Assembly: GCA_012517375.1 (NCBI GenBank)
Contig: JAAYVC010000005.1
Span: 1-42,920, forward strand
DNA from: a bacterium
GTDB lineage: Bacteria; Hydrothermota; Tepidihabitantia; B3-TA06
Direction: 5' to 3'
DNA length: 42,920 nt
Each line of letters opens with the position of its first letter. Position 1 is the first letter of the stretch. The notes under the pieces are model-generated. The model was not told the origin of the DNA. It saw only the letters and a list, made by a program, of their open reading frames with translations, and searched no databases. Below are positions 41,743-42,920 of this stretch, one piece after another. The position numbers and the translations under genes were made by a program.

Positions 41743-42920
41743 ATGGCCCTGAAGGATTTCAAAGTTCTTTCTAAAGACACACTTATATACGGTATAGGAA
41801 ATGCGGCCGACAGAATGATACAGATAGTTCTTCTTCCTTTATTTGCCGCTTATCTTTCGATTGACAAATACGGAATTCGCAGTCTTACAATACCTGCTTA
41901 CGAATTCCTCAAAATAATAATCCTCTTGTGTATTGATCAAGCAGTAATTGCCGATTACTTTAAGGTTAAGACTGAAGCGGAACAAAGAAATGTTATTTCA
42001 ACAGGATTCACATTTAGTGTCGTCACTTCTATAGCAGTAGGAGTATTAGGATACTTTTTTGCAGGTCCTTTCGTTAAAGCTATCAAATTTGTCGCACCTG
42101 AGTCAGTATTGATCCTCAAATTTTTTTCTATTTTTACTGCGTTTAGTTGTCCAAGTTTTGTATTTCTTTCTTTCTTGAGATGTGAAAGAAAACCATGGGC
42201 TTATATGTTTTTTACCATAATAAAGGCAATAGTGAAGGTAGGACTGATTGTATTCTTCCTTGCTTTTTTAAAGAAGGATCTTTTAGGAATTTACGTAGTG
42301 GATGCAATCTTGGCGGTGTTGACATTCTTTCCAGTAAGTGTTTGGATATATGTCTACTCTAAAGGGATTAAGTTTTCGTTTCGAAGTCTTAAAAGTATGT
42401 TTTTATATTCTCTTCCACTTGTACCTAACATGGCTTTTTACTGGATGCGAACTATGCTTGACAGGTGGATAATTTTGCCTATGTTAGGAAAAGGAGCAGT
42501 TGGAGTATTTGGATTTGCGATTACAATATCAAGTGTGGTATCATTCCTGCTTTTGGCGACAGTTAATCTTGCGTGGACACCTTATGCTTTTTCGATTAAG
42601 GATAAGCCCGATCTTCACAGAATTACCTCAAGGTTGCTGACCTATGTGCTTTTTCTTGTGGGCTGGGCGCTTATTGTGCTTGGCGGAGGGGCAAATGAGT
42701 TGCTTCACGTGATAACAAAAAAACCTGAATATTGGAGCGCAGCGCCCTTGGTTCCGATTCTTCTTGTTGCAATGGGGTTTATGGGTGTTTTCAATATAGT
42801 AGGTACTCCATGCCAGATTGCGAGGAAAACGATATATTTCACTATTACATCAATTGTTGGAGCTATTATAGTTGTTGCGATGAATATTTTTCTGATCCCC
42901 TTGATGGGGCTTTATGCTTC
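41743..42920 (+). CDS. Polysaccharide flippase (Wzx/MATE-like), 3' end outside window
   Basis: 392 codons open to the window end with no stop. The protein is very hydrophobic, with about ten membrane helices visible. It opens ALKDFKVLSKDTLIYGIGNA, typical of O-antigen/lipopolysaccharide flippases, and has SLPLVPNMAFYWMRTMLDRW near 222-241, the conserved Wzx segment. It should move lipid-linked oligosaccharide across the inner membrane. ATG 41743 is 3 bp after the wecB stop. The gene is AT-rich, as is common in polysaccharide clusters. Confidence 0.88.
   Translation, partial: MALKDFKVLSKDTLIYGIGNAADRMIQIVLLPLFAAYLSIDKYGIRSLTIPAYEFLKIIILLCIDQAVIADYFKVKTEAEQRNVISTGFTFSVVTSIAVGVLGYFFAGPFVKAIKFVAPESVLILKFFSIFTAFSCPSFVFLSFLRCERKPWAYMFFTIIKAIVKVGLIVFFLAFLKKDLLGIYVVDAILAVLTFFPVSVWIYVYSKGIKFSFRSLKSMFLYSLPLVPNMAFYWMRTMLDRWIILPMLGKGAVGVFGFAITISSVVSFLLLATVNLAWTPYAFSIKDKPDLHRITSRLLTYVLFLVGWALIVLGGGANELLHVITKKPEYWSAAPLVPILLVAMGFMGVFNIVGTPCQIARKTIYFTITSIVGAIIVVAMNIFLIPLMGLYA

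Overview
The window looks like a chromosomal segment of a diderm (two-membrane) bacterium. Evidence is an LptF/LptG pair, a TonB-dependent receptor, a PorV-type outer-membrane barrel, a TolC/MacA/MacB-like tripartite pump and many lipoproteins with clear lipoboxes. The mix (T9SS-like C-terminal domain next to PorV, Ig/Fn3-type lipoproteins, S-adenosylmethionine cycle operon) resembles uncultured candidate phyla near the FCB group, such as WOR-3/Stahlbacteria or TA06. That placement is inference; no marker gene here settles it.

Layout. 1-455: non-coding block with an 11-bp-period repeat, a G-run tract and a hairpin. 456-1809: three overlapping AT-richer genes forming a toxin-antitoxin-chaperone (TAC) module: HigB-like toxin, HTH antitoxin with a C-terminal extension, SecB-like chaperone. 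1927-3965: lemA and an htpX-like M48 protease with a long Pro/Ser tail. 3952-5905 (minus): a SacI-family-like restriction enzyme overlapping a D12-class adenine methylase. 6046-8183 (minus): a lipoprotein and a protein with an SxGCxN motif. 8343-11883: metK, a ribbon-helix-helix-like protein, a two-helix membrane protein, ahcY and an OsmC-like protein, a compact S-adenosylmethionine-cycle operon. 11943-15250: envelope sugar genes (sugar transferase, GT2, GT4). 15299-16057: lipoprotein. 16439-24059: TonB receptor, large secreted protein, PorV-like barrel. 24240-28667: tripartite efflux operon. 28791-29693: coiled-coil protein. 29790-32487: beta-CASP metallo-beta-lactamase protein, XerC/D recombinase, zincin. 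32602-32683: tRNA-Leu(GAG). About 32797-33400: transposase remnant carrying two perfect hairpins. 33514-37116: lipoprotein, small barrel, HAMP-cyclase and partner lipoprotein. 37199-40531 (minus): lptF, lptG and a WD40 lipoprotein. 40654-42920: wecB and a polysaccharide flippase cut by the window end.

Two things stand out. First, the TAC module is complete, with candidate operators sharing AGGTTAA-type half-sites at its own promoter and at the lemA promoter just downstream. Second, promoters are strikingly uniform: TTGAC(A/T/C)-like -35 boxes (one TTGCAA), a 16-bp spacer in every case I could place, and a TANNNT -10 box (mostly TATNNT). In eight cases the -10 ends only 3-6 bp before the start codon with no clear ribosome-binding site, so leaderless mRNAs appear common. 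This pattern also fixes several start codons (16057, 29790, 40531).
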